Positions 45,022-52,540 of a stretch of DNA of 64,000 nucleotides are shown piece by piece. Where the stretch lies: assembly GCF_021462405.1 (NCBI RefSeq), contig NZ_JAKEDU010000002.1:1-64000 (forward strand). The letters are read 5' to 3'. This stretch comes from Thermus tengchongensis. GTDB lineage: Bacteria > Deinococcota > Deinococci > Deinococcales > Thermaceae. The notes under the pieces were generated by a model, which was not told the origin of the DNA, searched no databases, and was given only the letters and a program-made list of their open reading frames with translations. Positions within the stretch are counted from its first letter, which is position 1, and each line of letters opens with the position of its first letter. The position numbers and the translations under genes were made by a program.

Positions 45022-46758
45022 ATGCGGGTTGTAGGGCGCAGGGTCCGCTGGCGCTGGTACGGGGAGGTGGTCCTCGAGGGGGGCCTTGCCTTACGCATGA
45101 CGGGGGACGCCGCCAAATGGCTCCGCCCCGGGGACCAGGTCCGCCTTGCCACCGAGTTCAAGAAGCCCCTCCTGGGCTTCGACGAGTATACCCTCCAAGG
45201 CAGTTTCCCCATCTGGCCCCTTTTTTCCCGCGAAGTGGCCCACGTCCGGGAAGGCCCCTTGGGGGGCGAGGCCTACCGCTACCGCCTCCGGGCGCGGGAG
45301 GCCATGTACGAGGCTGACTTTGAGGCCATCGCTGAGCTGGAGCAGTACCACTACGCCTCCGAAAAAGAAGTGGTGGCCCTTTGGTCCTGCCCCCGCTGTG
45401 GCCGTACCCTTCAGGCCAACAGCAAGCCCCTCTGCCCCTGTGGGGGCGAGGCCCGCTTGAAGGAGATCAAGGGCTCCACCCCGGCAAGCCGCTTTCTGCT
45501 CCTGGAGCTTGTGGAGCGCTTGCCCTTTGAGCCCAGGATCGTGGGCTACCTGCGCTTGGATCCGCCCATTCCTCGCATGCACCGCAGGACCCCCAAGGGT
45601 TTGGAGCGGGATATCCGGGAGCGGATCTTCCCCCCGGACTGGTTCCACCCCACCTACGAGGGTGGACCGGACTGGGAGAGCGCCCTGGACCGCGTGCACA
45701 CCGCAGCGGCCCGCATCGCCCGGGTGGTGGTTCACCCGGATTACCGCTCTGAGGGGTTCGGGTCCCTTTTGGTGCGCTTGGCCCTGGAGTGGGTGCGGGA
45801 GCGGGCCGCTCCGGAAGGGCGCCGGGAGAAGCACCTGGTCTACACCATCGCCCAGATGGCCCGCTACCACCCCTTCTTTGAGAAGGTGGGCTTCCGCTAC
45901 CTCTTTGATACCGCCTCCGGCCGGCCGGTGCTCTTTTACCCCCTCACCGGGGAGGCCGAGGACTACCTGGAGCGTTTTCTGCGGGAAGATCCCTATGCCC
46001 GGGCCCACGGGGGCAGGCTATTCTTTTCCCGCTTCACGCCCCTCCAGGGGCTTCCTGGGCCCATCCGCCTTCTCTGGGTGCACAAGGCCTACCGGAGCCA
46101 CCTGGACCTCTCGGACCTTTCCCCTGATGTGCAGGAGGCCCTGTCGGCCTTTGGGGTGAGGGCGCGCATCCTGGAGCGGGCGGTCCTCCGGGGAGCGGAC
46201 CTGGAGATACCCCCAAAGAGCGTGGTGGTTTTGGCGGGGGCCAGCGGGGCGGGGAAGACCACGCTTCTGCGCCTCCTTTTGGGGGAGCCCCCCGACGCCG
46301 GCGAGGTGGTGGTGCCGCCGGGGAGGCGGGTGGGCTACATCCCGGGGGAGCGGGAGGTGGAGCTGGGGGAGGAACCCATCCTGGAAAGGCTGTACCAGAA
46401 GCTGAAAGACGTGGGTGCAGCCATAGAGGTGCTGAACCGCATGGGTCTTTCCGATGCCGTCTTGTACCGCGCCCGCCCCCGGGAGCTTTCCACCGGGCAG
46501 AGGGAGCGCTACCGCCTGGCCCTCCTTTTGGCGGAGAGGCCGGACCTCCTTCTCCTGGACGAGTTTGCCGCTCACCTGGACGTGCCCACCGCTCGGCGGG
46601 TGGCCCTGGGCTTGGGGAAGCTGGTGCGGGGCGTGGGCATCACCCTGGTGGCCGCCACCCATCGTCCGGAGGTCATCGCCGCCTTGGACCCGGACCTCCT
46701 GGTCTACGTGGGCTACGGCGGACTCATGGCCATACCTCGGAGAGGTCTACGAACATGA
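45022..46758 (+). CDS. Fusion protein: zinc ribbon, GNAT acetyltransferase and ABC-type ATPase
   Basis: 578 residues. Residues ~1-120 are of unknown fold. A zinc ribbon follows (CPRCGRTLQANSKPLCPCGG, ~124-143). A GNAT-like domain (~190-300) has ARIARVVVHPDYRSEGFGSLLVRLALEWVRE, the acetyl-CoA loop, and YHPFFEKVGFRYLFD. An ABC ATPase (~390-570) has Walker A LAGASGAGKTTLLRLL, signature LSTGQRER and Walker B LLLLDEFAAHLD. No membrane segment is present, so it is not a transporter. This matches COG2401, known mainly from archaea and of unknown function. It starts 3 bp after proS. Confidence 0.85.
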   Translation: MRVVGRRVRWRWYGEVVLEGGLALRMTGDAAKWLRPGDQVRLATEFKKPLLGFDEYTLQGSFPIWPLFSREVAHVREGPLGGEAYRYRLRAREAMYEADFEAIAELEQYHYASEKEVVALWSCPRCGRTLQANSKPLCPCGGEARLKEIKGSTPASRFLLLELVERLPFEPRIVGYLRLDPPIPRMHRRTPKGLERDIRERIFPPDWFHPTYEGGPDWESALDRVHTAAARIARVVVHPDYRSEGFGSLLVRLALEWVRERAAPEGRREKHLVYTIAQMARYHPFFEKVGFRYLFDTASGRPVLFYPLTGEAEDYLERFLREDPYARAHGGRLFFSRFTPLQGLPGPIRLLWVHKAYRSHLDLSDLSPDVQEALSAFGVRARILERAVLRGADLEIPPKSVVVLAGASGAGKTTLLRLLLGEPPDAGEVVVPPGRRVGYIPGEREVELGEEPILERLYQKLKDVGAAIEVLNRMGLSDAVLYRARPRELSTGQRERYRLALLLAERPDLLLLDEFAAHLDVPTARRVALGLGKLVRGVGITLVAATHRPEVIAALDPDLLVYVGYGGLMAIPRRGLRT

Positions 46759-47089
46759 CCCGTCCTGGCCTTCGGGGCACGTAAAAAGGCTTTTCGTAGC
46801 GGAGGGCGTTTTCTAAAACCCAAGCAAAAAGTGGTTCATCCCCGGCGTAGGCCTTGAGGAAAGCTTCTTCCGCCAGGTGCTTGTCCTGGTGAGGGAGAAG
46901 CTCTTCCACACGAAAAGGGCCCTCCACCCCCACCACGTCTGCCTGGCCGATGAGGTAGCCCCCGCTGACGATGCCCAAGGGGCCTCGGTGGCGGGTCTTG
47001 CGTTTGCGGATCTCCCAGGTCTTCTTGCCCTCCACGATGAGGCTGGCGTACGGCTCACGGACGATAAGCCCCAGCTTTGGCCTTTCCAC
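46724..47089 (-). CDS. ASCH-domain protein
   Basis: 121 residues, GTG start. LGLIVREPYASLIVEGKKTWEIRKRKTRHRGPLGIVSGGYLIGQADVVGV is the ASCH pattern, a PUA-like fold proposed to bind RNA; some members are nucleases or amidohydrolases. It converges on the fusion gene and overlaps its end by 35 bp. It is divergent from nth, with start codons 23 bp apart. Confidence 0.82.
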   Translation of the reverse strand: MERPKLGLIVREPYASLIVEGKKTWEIRKRKTRHRGPLGIVSGGYLIGQADVVGVEGPFRVEELLPHQDKHLAEEAFLKAYAGDEPLFAWVLENALRYEKPFYVPRRPGRVMFVDLSEVWP

Positions 47090-47112
47090 ACCCCCATTGT
47101 AGAGTGGAGGGC

Positions 47113-47769
47113 GTGGGTTGCCCTAAGGAAGGGCAAAAGGCAAAGAAACGGCGGGCTTTGGCCATCCTAGAGGCCCTAAAGGCGGCGTATCCAGGGGCCA
47201 AAACGGAGCTCAAGCACAATAGCCCCTTCCAGCTCCTGGTGGCCACGGTCCTCTCCGCCCAGGCCACGGACAAGAGCGTGAACGAGGCCACCCCCGCCCT
47301 CTTTGCCCGCTTCCCCGACGCCAAGACCTTGGCGGAGGCCCATCCGGAGGAGGTGGAGCCTTACATCAGGCGCATCGGGCTCTACCGAACCAAGGCCAGG
47401 AACCTGGTGGCTCTGGCAAAGCGGCTCGTGGCGGCGCACGGAGGGGAGGTGCCCCAGGATAAGCAGGCCCTCATGGCCCTTCCTGGGGTGGGTTGGAAGA
47501 CGGCCACCGTGGTGCTGGGGGCGGCCTTCGGGGTACCGGGCATCGCCGTGGACACCCACGTGGCCCGCCTGGCCCAAAGGCTTTGCCTCTCCGAGGCCAG
47601 GAGCCCGGAAAAGATCGGGGCCGATCTAGAGCGCCTTTTCCCCAAGGAGGACTGGGTCTTCGCCCACCATGCCCTGGTCCTCCACGGGCGGTACGTCTGC
47701 ACCGCTAGGAAGCCCCGGTGCCCCGCTTGCCCGTTGGCCCCCCACTGCCCGAGCCGCAGGGAGGGTTAG
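47113..47769 (+). CDS. nth: Endonuclease III (DNA glycosylase/AP lyase)
   Basis: 218 residues from the GTG at 47113; an upstream ATG overlaps the divergent ASCH gene start. The helix-hairpin-helix LPGVGWKTATVVLG carries the catalytic Lys, and the catalytic Asp is in GIAVDTHVARLAQR. The 4Fe-4S site C-x6-C-x2-C-x5-C is complete in CTARKPRCPACPLAPHC. It removes oxidised pyrimidines. Confidence 0.95.
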   Translation: MGCPKEGQKAKKRRALAILEALKAAYPGAKTELKHNSPFQLLVATVLSAQATDKSVNEATPALFARFPDAKTLAEAHPEEVEPYIRRIGLYRTKARNLVALAKRLVAAHGGEVPQDKQALMALPGVGWKTATVVLGAAFGVPGIAVDTHVARLAQRLCLSEARSPEKIGADLERLFPKEDWVFAHHALVLHGRYVCTARKPRCPACPLAPHCPSRREG

Positions 47770-47881
47770 GCGTCCCGCTAGGGTCTATGCCGCAGGGGGG
47801 GTGCGCACGGCGTGGGCTTCTCTCCTTGCCTGCTGGTTGGGTGGGCCCTGGCGCGGAGTATCCATCTGGAAAGGATTGCCC

Positions 47882-49042
47882 ATGACAAGACTCCTTGCCT
47901 CCCCCGCTTACCGCCTGGTCCTGGCCAGCTTCCTCTGGTCTTTCGGAGGGAACCTGGTCTACTTCTTCCTGAACTTCCACCTCGAGGCCCTGGGCTTTGG
48001 CCGCCAGGCCATCGGCCTGGCCCAGGCCCTTCTCCTTTTCACCGGGGTGGTCTTCGCCCTGCCCCTGGCCTACCTCATCCCTAGGCTGGGCTACCTGAGA
48101 AGCCTCCACCTGGCCTTCCTGTTGGCGGTGGGAAGCGGCCTTCTCCTGGGCCTTGGCCTCTTGGTCTTCCCCTCCCTGGCGGGCTACGGCCTGGCGGGCG
48201 CCCTCCTGCAGGGGGCGGCGGCCCCCCTCATGGCCCGGCTGGTGCCCCCGGGGAGGCGGGTGGCGCTTTTCAGCCTGCAGGCGGCCCTCACCACGGCCAG
48301 CGGCTTCTTTTCCACCCTCCTGGCGGGATTCCTCTCCGAGTGGGTGGGGGCCCGGTGGGTGCTCCTTTTCGCCCTTCCCTTTTTCCTCATGGCGGTTCCC
48401 CTGGTTTTGGGCCTGCCTGAGGGGGAAGGGCAGGCACCCCGGTTTCGGGGCCGCTTCGGGGTGTGGCTTAGACTCCTCCTGCCCCAAGTGGTCATCGGCC
48501 TTGGGGCAGGGCTCGTCATCCCCTTCTTGAACCTCTTCCTCAAGGAGAAGTTCGGCCTCACCTATGGGGCCACGGGGTTCGTCTTTGCCCTCTCCTCCTT
48601 GGCCACAGGGCTGGCCATGCTCCTCCAGCCCCTTTTGGTGCGGCGGGTGGGGAAGCTCGGGGCCATCGTCCTGGTGCAGGCCCTCTCCTTGCCCTTCCTG
48701 GCCCTGTTGGCCTGGGCTCCTTGGCTTCCCGTGGTCACCCTGGCCCTCCTGGTGCGGGGGGCCCTCATGAACGCCGCCGGGCCGGTCTACGCCGCCTTGG
48801 TCATGGACTACCTGGAGGATGGGGAGCGGCCCGGCTTTTTCCTGGTGGAATCGGGGATCTGGAGCCTCCTCTTCGCCCTGGGAAGCGCCCTTTCCGGGGT
48901 GGCCCAGGAGGCCTTGGGCCTGGCCGCCTTCCACTACCTCTTTGCCGCCACCCTCACCCTCTACGCCCTAGGCATCGCCCTCTGGCCCTGGGCCTTTGGC
49001 CGCCTGCGGGCGGCCTACGGGGAGGGGGAGGGCTCTTCCTGA
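47882..49042 (+). CDS. Major facilitator superfamily transporter
   Basis: 386 residues with about 12 membrane segments (LVLASFLWSFGGNLVYFFLNFHL, GLAQALLLFTGVVFALPLAYLIPRLGYLRS and following). The pattern is that of MFS drug- or metabolite-type carriers; the substrate cannot be told. The ATG at 47882 has AAAGGA upstream; the longer frame extends back into nth's tail. The 112 bp between nth and this gene show no clear promoter. Confidence 0.85.
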   Translation: MTRLLASPAYRLVLASFLWSFGGNLVYFFLNFHLEALGFGRQAIGLAQALLLFTGVVFALPLAYLIPRLGYLRSLHLAFLLAVGSGLLLGLGLLVFPSLAGYGLAGALLQGAAAPLMARLVPPGRRVALFSLQAALTTASGFFSTLLAGFLSEWVGARWVLLFALPFFLMAVPLVLGLPEGEGQAPRFRGRFGVWLRLLLPQVVIGLGAGLVIPFLNLFLKEKFGLTYGATGFVFALSSLATGLAMLLQPLLVRRVGKLGAIVLVQALSLPFLALLAWAPWLPVVTLALLVRGALMNAAGPVYAALVMDYLEDGERPGFFLVESGIWSLLFALGSALSGVAQEALGLAAFHYLFAATLTLYALGIALWPWAFGRLRAAYGEGEGSS

Positions 49043-49071
49043 GGCGCCTTCCCTTGGCCTAGACTGGCCTC

Positions 49072-50286
49072 ATGCGCACGAGCCTCACGGTGGAAGAAGC
49101 CTTGGAGCTGGTCCTGGCCGAGGCCAGGGGGGAGCCCGGCGTGGAGGTACTCCCCCTGAAGGAGGCTTTGGGACGGGTGCTGGCGGAAGACCTCGCCGCC
49201 TTGGTGGACCACCCCGACCAGGACGACACCGCCATTGACGGCTACGCCTGCCGCCAGGAGGACACCCTGGGGGCTTCCCGAGAAAGCCCGGTGCGCCTTA
49301 AGGTGATTGGCGAATCTCCCGCGGGAAAGCCCTTCGGGGGCCGGGTGGGGCCGAAGGAGGCGGTGGCGGTCTATACCGGGGCCCCCATTCCCGAAGGGGC
49401 GGATGCGGTGATCCGGGTGGAGGACACGCGGCGGGAAGGGGACGAGGTCCTTCTCTTCGCCCCTGCGAGTCCCAAGGACATAAGGCCTAAGGGGGACGAC
49501 CTGAGGCGGGGTGAGGTGTACCTGAAGCGGGGGGACCTCCTCAGTCCCAGCAGGCTGGGCCTGGCCGCGGCCATGGGCCACCCCCGGGTGAAGGTCTTCC
49601 GCCGCCCCCGGGTGGGGATCCTCGCCACCGGGGATGAGGTGGTGGAGCCGGGGGAACCCCTGCCCTATGGGGGGGTCTACAACTCCAACGCCTATAGCCT
49701 CCTGGGGCTGGTGTGGGAGGCCGGGGGGGAGCCTGTCCTCCTGGGCAAGGTGGAGGACGAGCCGGAAAAGGTGCTTGCCCGCCTCGAGGGGGCGGGACGG
49801 CTGGACCTCCTCCTCACCTCCGGGGGCGTGTCCATGGGGGAGTACGACGTGGTGCGGAAGGTGCTGGAGGAGAGGGGAGAGGTCCTCTTCTGGAAGGTGA
49901 AGCAGCAGCCCGGGGGGCCTCTCCTCCTCGCCCGTCTGGGGGAGCTACCCGTTTTGGGCCTGCCGGGGAACCCGGTTTCCAGCATGGTGACCTTTTTCCT
50001 CTACGGGAGACCCTTCCTTTTCCGGCTTCTCCAGCGCACCGAGCCCCCCTACCGCGCCCTCAAGGCCAGGGCCCTCACCCCCTTTCGCGGAGCGCCGGGC
50101 AAGAAGGTCTTCCGCCGGGGGGTGCTGTCCTTTGAGGGGGAGCTGGTGGTGCGCACCACCGGGAACCAAAGCAGCGGGGTTTTGCGCTCCATGGCCCAGG
50201 GCAACGCTTTGGTGGTGATCCCTCCGGACCAGAACGTGCAGGAGGGCCAGGAGGTGGAGGTCATCCCCTTGACATTCGTGCTCTAA
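49072..50286 (+). CDS. moeA: Molybdopterin molybdotransferase
   Basis: 404 residues. The four MoeA domains are recognisable: N-terminal VEEALELVLAEA, the substrate loop DDTAIDGYACR, GAPIPEGADAVIRVEDT, the MPT-binding GILATGDEVVEPGEPL and LLTSGGVSMGEYDVV, GLPGNPVSSMVTFFL, and a C-terminal beta-barrel. It inserts molybdate (or tungstate) into molybdopterin. A hairpin repeat starts right after its stop. Confidence 0.95.
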   Translation: MRTSLTVEEALELVLAEARGEPGVEVLPLKEALGRVLAEDLAALVDHPDQDDTAIDGYACRQEDTLGASRESPVRLKVIGESPAGKPFGGRVGPKEAVAVYTGAPIPEGADAVIRVEDTRREGDEVLLFAPASPKDIRPKGDDLRRGEVYLKRGDLLSPSRLGLAAAMGHPRVKVFRRPRVGILATGDEVVEPGEPLPYGGVYNSNAYSLLGLVWEAGGEPVLLGKVEDEPEKVLARLEGAGRLDLLLTSGGVSMGEYDVVRKVLEERGEVLFWKVKQQPGGPLLLARLGELPVLGLPGNPVSSMVTFFLYGRPFLFRLLQRTEPPYRALKARALTPFRGAPGKKVFRRGVLSFEGELVVRTTGNQSSGVLRSMAQGNALVVIPPDQNVQEGQEVEVIPLTFVL

Positions 50287-50398
50287 GTACCCCGTCGTGG
50301 CGCGAGCCACGACGGGGGCCCCAAAGAGGCGATAAGCACGCTGCTTCGGCTTTAGCCGATGGGGTAACCTTTGCGTGCGGGTGCTTGGTTCGCTAAGA
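50287..50398 (+). repeat. hairpin repeat, full-length copy (A)
   Basis: CCCCGTCGTGGC (50290-50301), loop GCGA and GCCACGACGGGG (50306-50317) form a perfect 12-bp stem. It is followed by GGCCCC and about 75 bp ending in GCGTGCGGGTGCTTGG. The whole ~110 bp recurs in reverse orientation at 52287-52395. It begins at the moeA stop. Confidence 0.8.
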
Positions 50399-50463
50399 TT
50401 GAAAGGTTTACGGGCCCTACCCCTCCTCCTCGGGCGCGGGTGGGGCCCGGGAAGCGAGCGAGA

Positions 50464-52002
50464 ATGGAGTTCAAAGACTTTCCCCTGAAGGACGAGATCA
50501 AGGAAGCCCTGTTGCGTCGGGGCATCACCGCCCCCACCCCCATCCAGGCGGCGGCTTTGCCCCTGGCCCTGGAGGGCAAGGACCTCATCGGCCAGGCCCG
50601 CACGGGCACCGGCAAGACCCTGGCCTTCGCCCTGCCCATCGCGCAAGGCCTCGAGGCCTCCTCCGAGCGGGGTCGTGCCCCCAGGGCTCTGGTCCTCACC
50701 CCCACCCGGGAGCTGGCCCTCCAGGTCTCCGGGGAGCTGCAGGCGGTGGCCCCCCACCTAAAGGTGGTCACCGTGTACGGGGGTACCGGCTACGGCAAGC
50801 AGAAGGAGGACCTCCTCCGGGGGGCGGACGTGGTGGTGGCCACCCCGGGCCGGGCCCTGGACTACCTAAGGCAGGGGGTGTTGAACCTTTCCCAGGTGAA
50901 GATCGCCGTCTTGGACGAGGCGGACGAGATGCTTTCCATGGGCTTTGAGGAGGAGGTGGAGGCCCTCCTCTCCGCCACCCCCCCTGAGCGCCAGACCCTC
51001 CTCTTCTCCGCCACCCTGCCTTCCTGGGCCAGGAGGCTCGCCGAGCGCTACATGCGCTCCCCCGTGGTCATCAACGTGGTGCGGGAGGAGGGGGTCACCT
51101 ACCAGGAGGAGGCGGTGCCCGCCCCCGGGGACCGGCTGGCCCTTCTTTCCGATCTCCTCTACGTGAAGGCCCCCAAGCGGGCCATCGTCTTCACCCGCAC
51201 CAAGGCGGAAACCGAGGAGGTGGCCACGGGCCTCCTGCGCCTGGGCCATCCGGCCCGGGCCATCCACGGGGACCTTTCCCAGACGGACCGGGAGCGGGTC
51301 ATGCGGGCCTTCCGCGAGGGGGAGGTGCGGATCTTGGTGGCCACGGACGTGGCCGCCCGCGGCCTGGACATCCCCGAGGTGGACCTGGTGGTGCACCACC
51401 GCCTCCCCGACAAGCCGGAAACCTACCAGCACCGCTCCGGGCGCACGGGCCGCGCGGGGAGGGGGGGTGAGGTGGTCATCCTCTACGGGCCCCGGGAGAG
51501 GAGGGAGCTTTCCGAGCTGGAACGGGCGGTGGGCCGCACCTTCAAGCGGGTGAACCCCCCTACGCCGGAAGAGGTCCTGGAGGCCAAGTGGCACCACCTC
51601 CTGGCCCGGCTGGCCCGGGTGCCGGAGCGGGACTACAAGCTCTACCTGGACTTTGCCGGGAAGCTCTTCGCCGAGGGGCGGGTGGAGGTGGTGGCCGCCC
51701 TCATGGCCCTCCTCCTGGGCGGAGCCCCCAAGGAGAAGAGCCTCCTCACCGGGGAGGAGGGCTGGCTCACCTTCAAGGCCACGGGGCCTAGGCTCACCCT
51801 GCCTCGGCTGGTGGCCTTGCTGAAGGAGAGGGGCCTCGAGGTGGGCAAGATCGCCCAGGGGGAGGAGGCGCTTTATGTGGACCTGCGCCCCCAGGACCTG
51901 CCTCGCCTAGCCGAGGTGCAGGGGGTGAAGCTGGAGCGGGCCAAGCGGGTGGAGGCCCTGCCCGAAGCCCCCGCCCGCGGCAGGCGGCCGGTGCGCTCCT
52001 GA
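50464..52002 (+). CDS. hera: DEAD-box RNA helicase Hera
   Basis: 512 residues from the ATG at 50464 (MEFKDFPLKDEIKEALLRRGI); T. thermophilus Hera is 510. Q motif near the start, Walker A ARTGTGKT, DEAD as VLDEADEM, SAT as FSATLP, and motif VI HRSGRTGRAGR. The C-terminal ~140 residues hold the dimerisation and RNA-binding (RRM-like) domains. Hera remodels structured RNA such as 23S rRNA. It carries no unusual changes. The next gene downstream is tRNA-Arg on the opposite strand. Confidence 0.96.
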   Translation: MEFKDFPLKDEIKEALLRRGITAPTPIQAAALPLALEGKDLIGQARTGTGKTLAFALPIAQGLEASSERGRAPRALVLTPTRELALQVSGELQAVAPHLKVVTVYGGTGYGKQKEDLLRGADVVVATPGRALDYLRQGVLNLSQVKIAVLDEADEMLSMGFEEEVEALLSATPPERQTLLFSATLPSWARRLAERYMRSPVVINVVREEGVTYQEEAVPAPGDRLALLSDLLYVKAPKRAIVFTRTKAETEEVATGLLRLGHPARAIHGDLSQTDRERVMRAFREGEVRILVATDVAARGLDIPEVDLVVHHRLPDKPETYQHRSGRTGRAGRGGEVVILYGPRERRELSELERAVGRTFKRVNPPTPEEVLEAKWHHLLARLARVPERDYKLYLDFAGKLFAEGRVEVVAALMALLLGGAPKEKSLLTGEEGWLTFKATGPRLTLPRLVALLKERGLEVGKIAQGEEALYVDLRPQDLPRLAEVQGVKLERAKRVEALPEAPARGRRPVRS

Positions 52003-52017
52003 GGCTTGAAAAGGCTT

Positions 52018-52040
52018 CCCCCCTCCGCAAAGGAGGGGGG
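52018..52040. terminator. GC hairpin between hera and tRNA-Arg
   Basis: CCCCCCTCC (52018-52026) pairs with GGAGGGGGG (52032-52040). It lies between convergent hera and tRNA-Arg and could end both transcripts. A short TTTT follows on the minus side, about 10 nt away. Confidence 0.6.
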
Positions 52041-52056
52041 AAAGCGCTTCTGGCCT

Positions 52057-52133
52057 TGGTGCGCCCGGAGGGATTCGAACCCCCGGCCTAGGGCTTAGGA
52101 AGCCCCCGCTCTATCCTGCTGAGCTACGGGCGC
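52057..52133 (-). tRNA. tRNA-Arg (anticodon CCU)
   Basis: A full cloverleaf on the minus strand. The acceptor GCGCCCG pairs with CGGGCGC, the D arm is AGCTCAGCAGGATAGAGC and the anticodon arm is GGGGC-TTCCTAA-GCCCT with anticodon CCT. The T arm contains GGTTCGAATCC. The CCA end is encoded (52057-52059). It reads AGG codons. It lies at the edge of the CBB gene block. Confidence 0.95.
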
Positions 52134-52146
52134 CCACACCTAGAGG

Positions 52147-52175
52147 ATTCTAGCAGCCCTGGGGGGCCAAGGCAA
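52147..52175 (-). promoter_or_regulatory. promoter of tRNA-Arg
   Basis: On the minus strand, TTGCCT (52170-52175) and TAGAAT (52147-52152) are 17 bp apart, ending 13 bp before the tRNA 5' end. Confidence 0.7.
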
Positions 52176-52286
52176 GCGGATGGTTCCTCGGGTAAGGGAG
52201 CGATTTGGAAAACACTTGGCTATCCGCCGCCGAGAGGTTCGGGGTGGTATTGCCAGCGGACTTTTGGCACTCGGGTTTCTCCCTGA

Positions 52287-52395
52287 AAGCTAAGCACCCG
52301 CACGCAAAGCCCGCCCCATCGGCCAAAGCCAAAGTGGCGTGCCCATGGCTTCTTTGGGGCCCCGTCGTGGGGCAAGCCACGACGGGGTACTTAGG
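52287..52395 (-). repeat. hairpin repeat, full-length copy (B)
   Basis: The reverse complement matches copy A (50287-50398) along its length: hairpin CCCCGTCGTGG/CCACGACGGGG, GGCCCCAAAGA, GGCTTT, GCCGATGGGG, TTTGCGTGCGGGTGCTT. Opposite orientation to A; the two enclose hera and tRNA-Arg. Confidence 0.8.
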
Positions 52396-52464
52396 CCAGA
52401 GCCTCAGCAAGGAGGGAGGAGGGCGGAAATGGTATAGTCTTTCACCGGGGAAAAAGGGCTTCTA

Positions 52465-52485
52465 CATAAGCCTTGGCTTATAGTA
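52465..52485 (+). promoter_or_regulatory. candidate CbbR operator/promoter of the transketolase operon
   Basis: CATAAGCC-TT-GGCTTAT is an inverted repeat (arms 52466-52472 and 52475-52481) flanked by CTAC and GTAG. CATAAGCCTTGGC matches the reverse complement of 58886-58898 (CATAAGCCTATGC) at 11 of 13 positions. TATAGT (52479-52484) overlaps it and could be a -10 box; no good -35 is seen, as usual for an activated promoter. Confidence 0.6.
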
Positions 52486-52540
52486 GGGCCCCCTGGCTCC
52501 GCTTGTGCCCTCCTTCACGGGAGCGTACCCTGGAGGCACC

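Larger units (their letters stand above)
52134..52540. other. intergenic region between tRNA-Arg and transketolase (about 400 bp, no gene)
   Basis: No protein-coding frame here looks real; an 86-codon minus-strand frame is mostly a translation of the repeat. The region holds the tRNA promoter, hairpin repeat B (52287-52395), two TATAGT boxes (52433-52438 and 52479-52484) and the candidate CbbR site (52465-52485). The stretch 52180-52286 shows nothing I can identify. Confidence 0.7.

Noticed and set aside
47770-47881. Possible riboswitch before the MFS gene
   Set aside because: The 112-bp stretch has G-rich runs but no conserved riboswitch core that I can recognise.
52150-52410. 86-codon minus-strand frame after tRNA-Arg
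   Set aside because: It is mainly a translation of the hairpin repeat; a similar string appears from the other copy near 50300. No ribosome site.
52433-52438. TATAGT as the sole transketolase promoter
   Set aside because: No -35 box is found at 16-18 bp (AGGAGG there). The second TATAGT at 52479 within the candidate operator is equally possible, so no single promoter is called.
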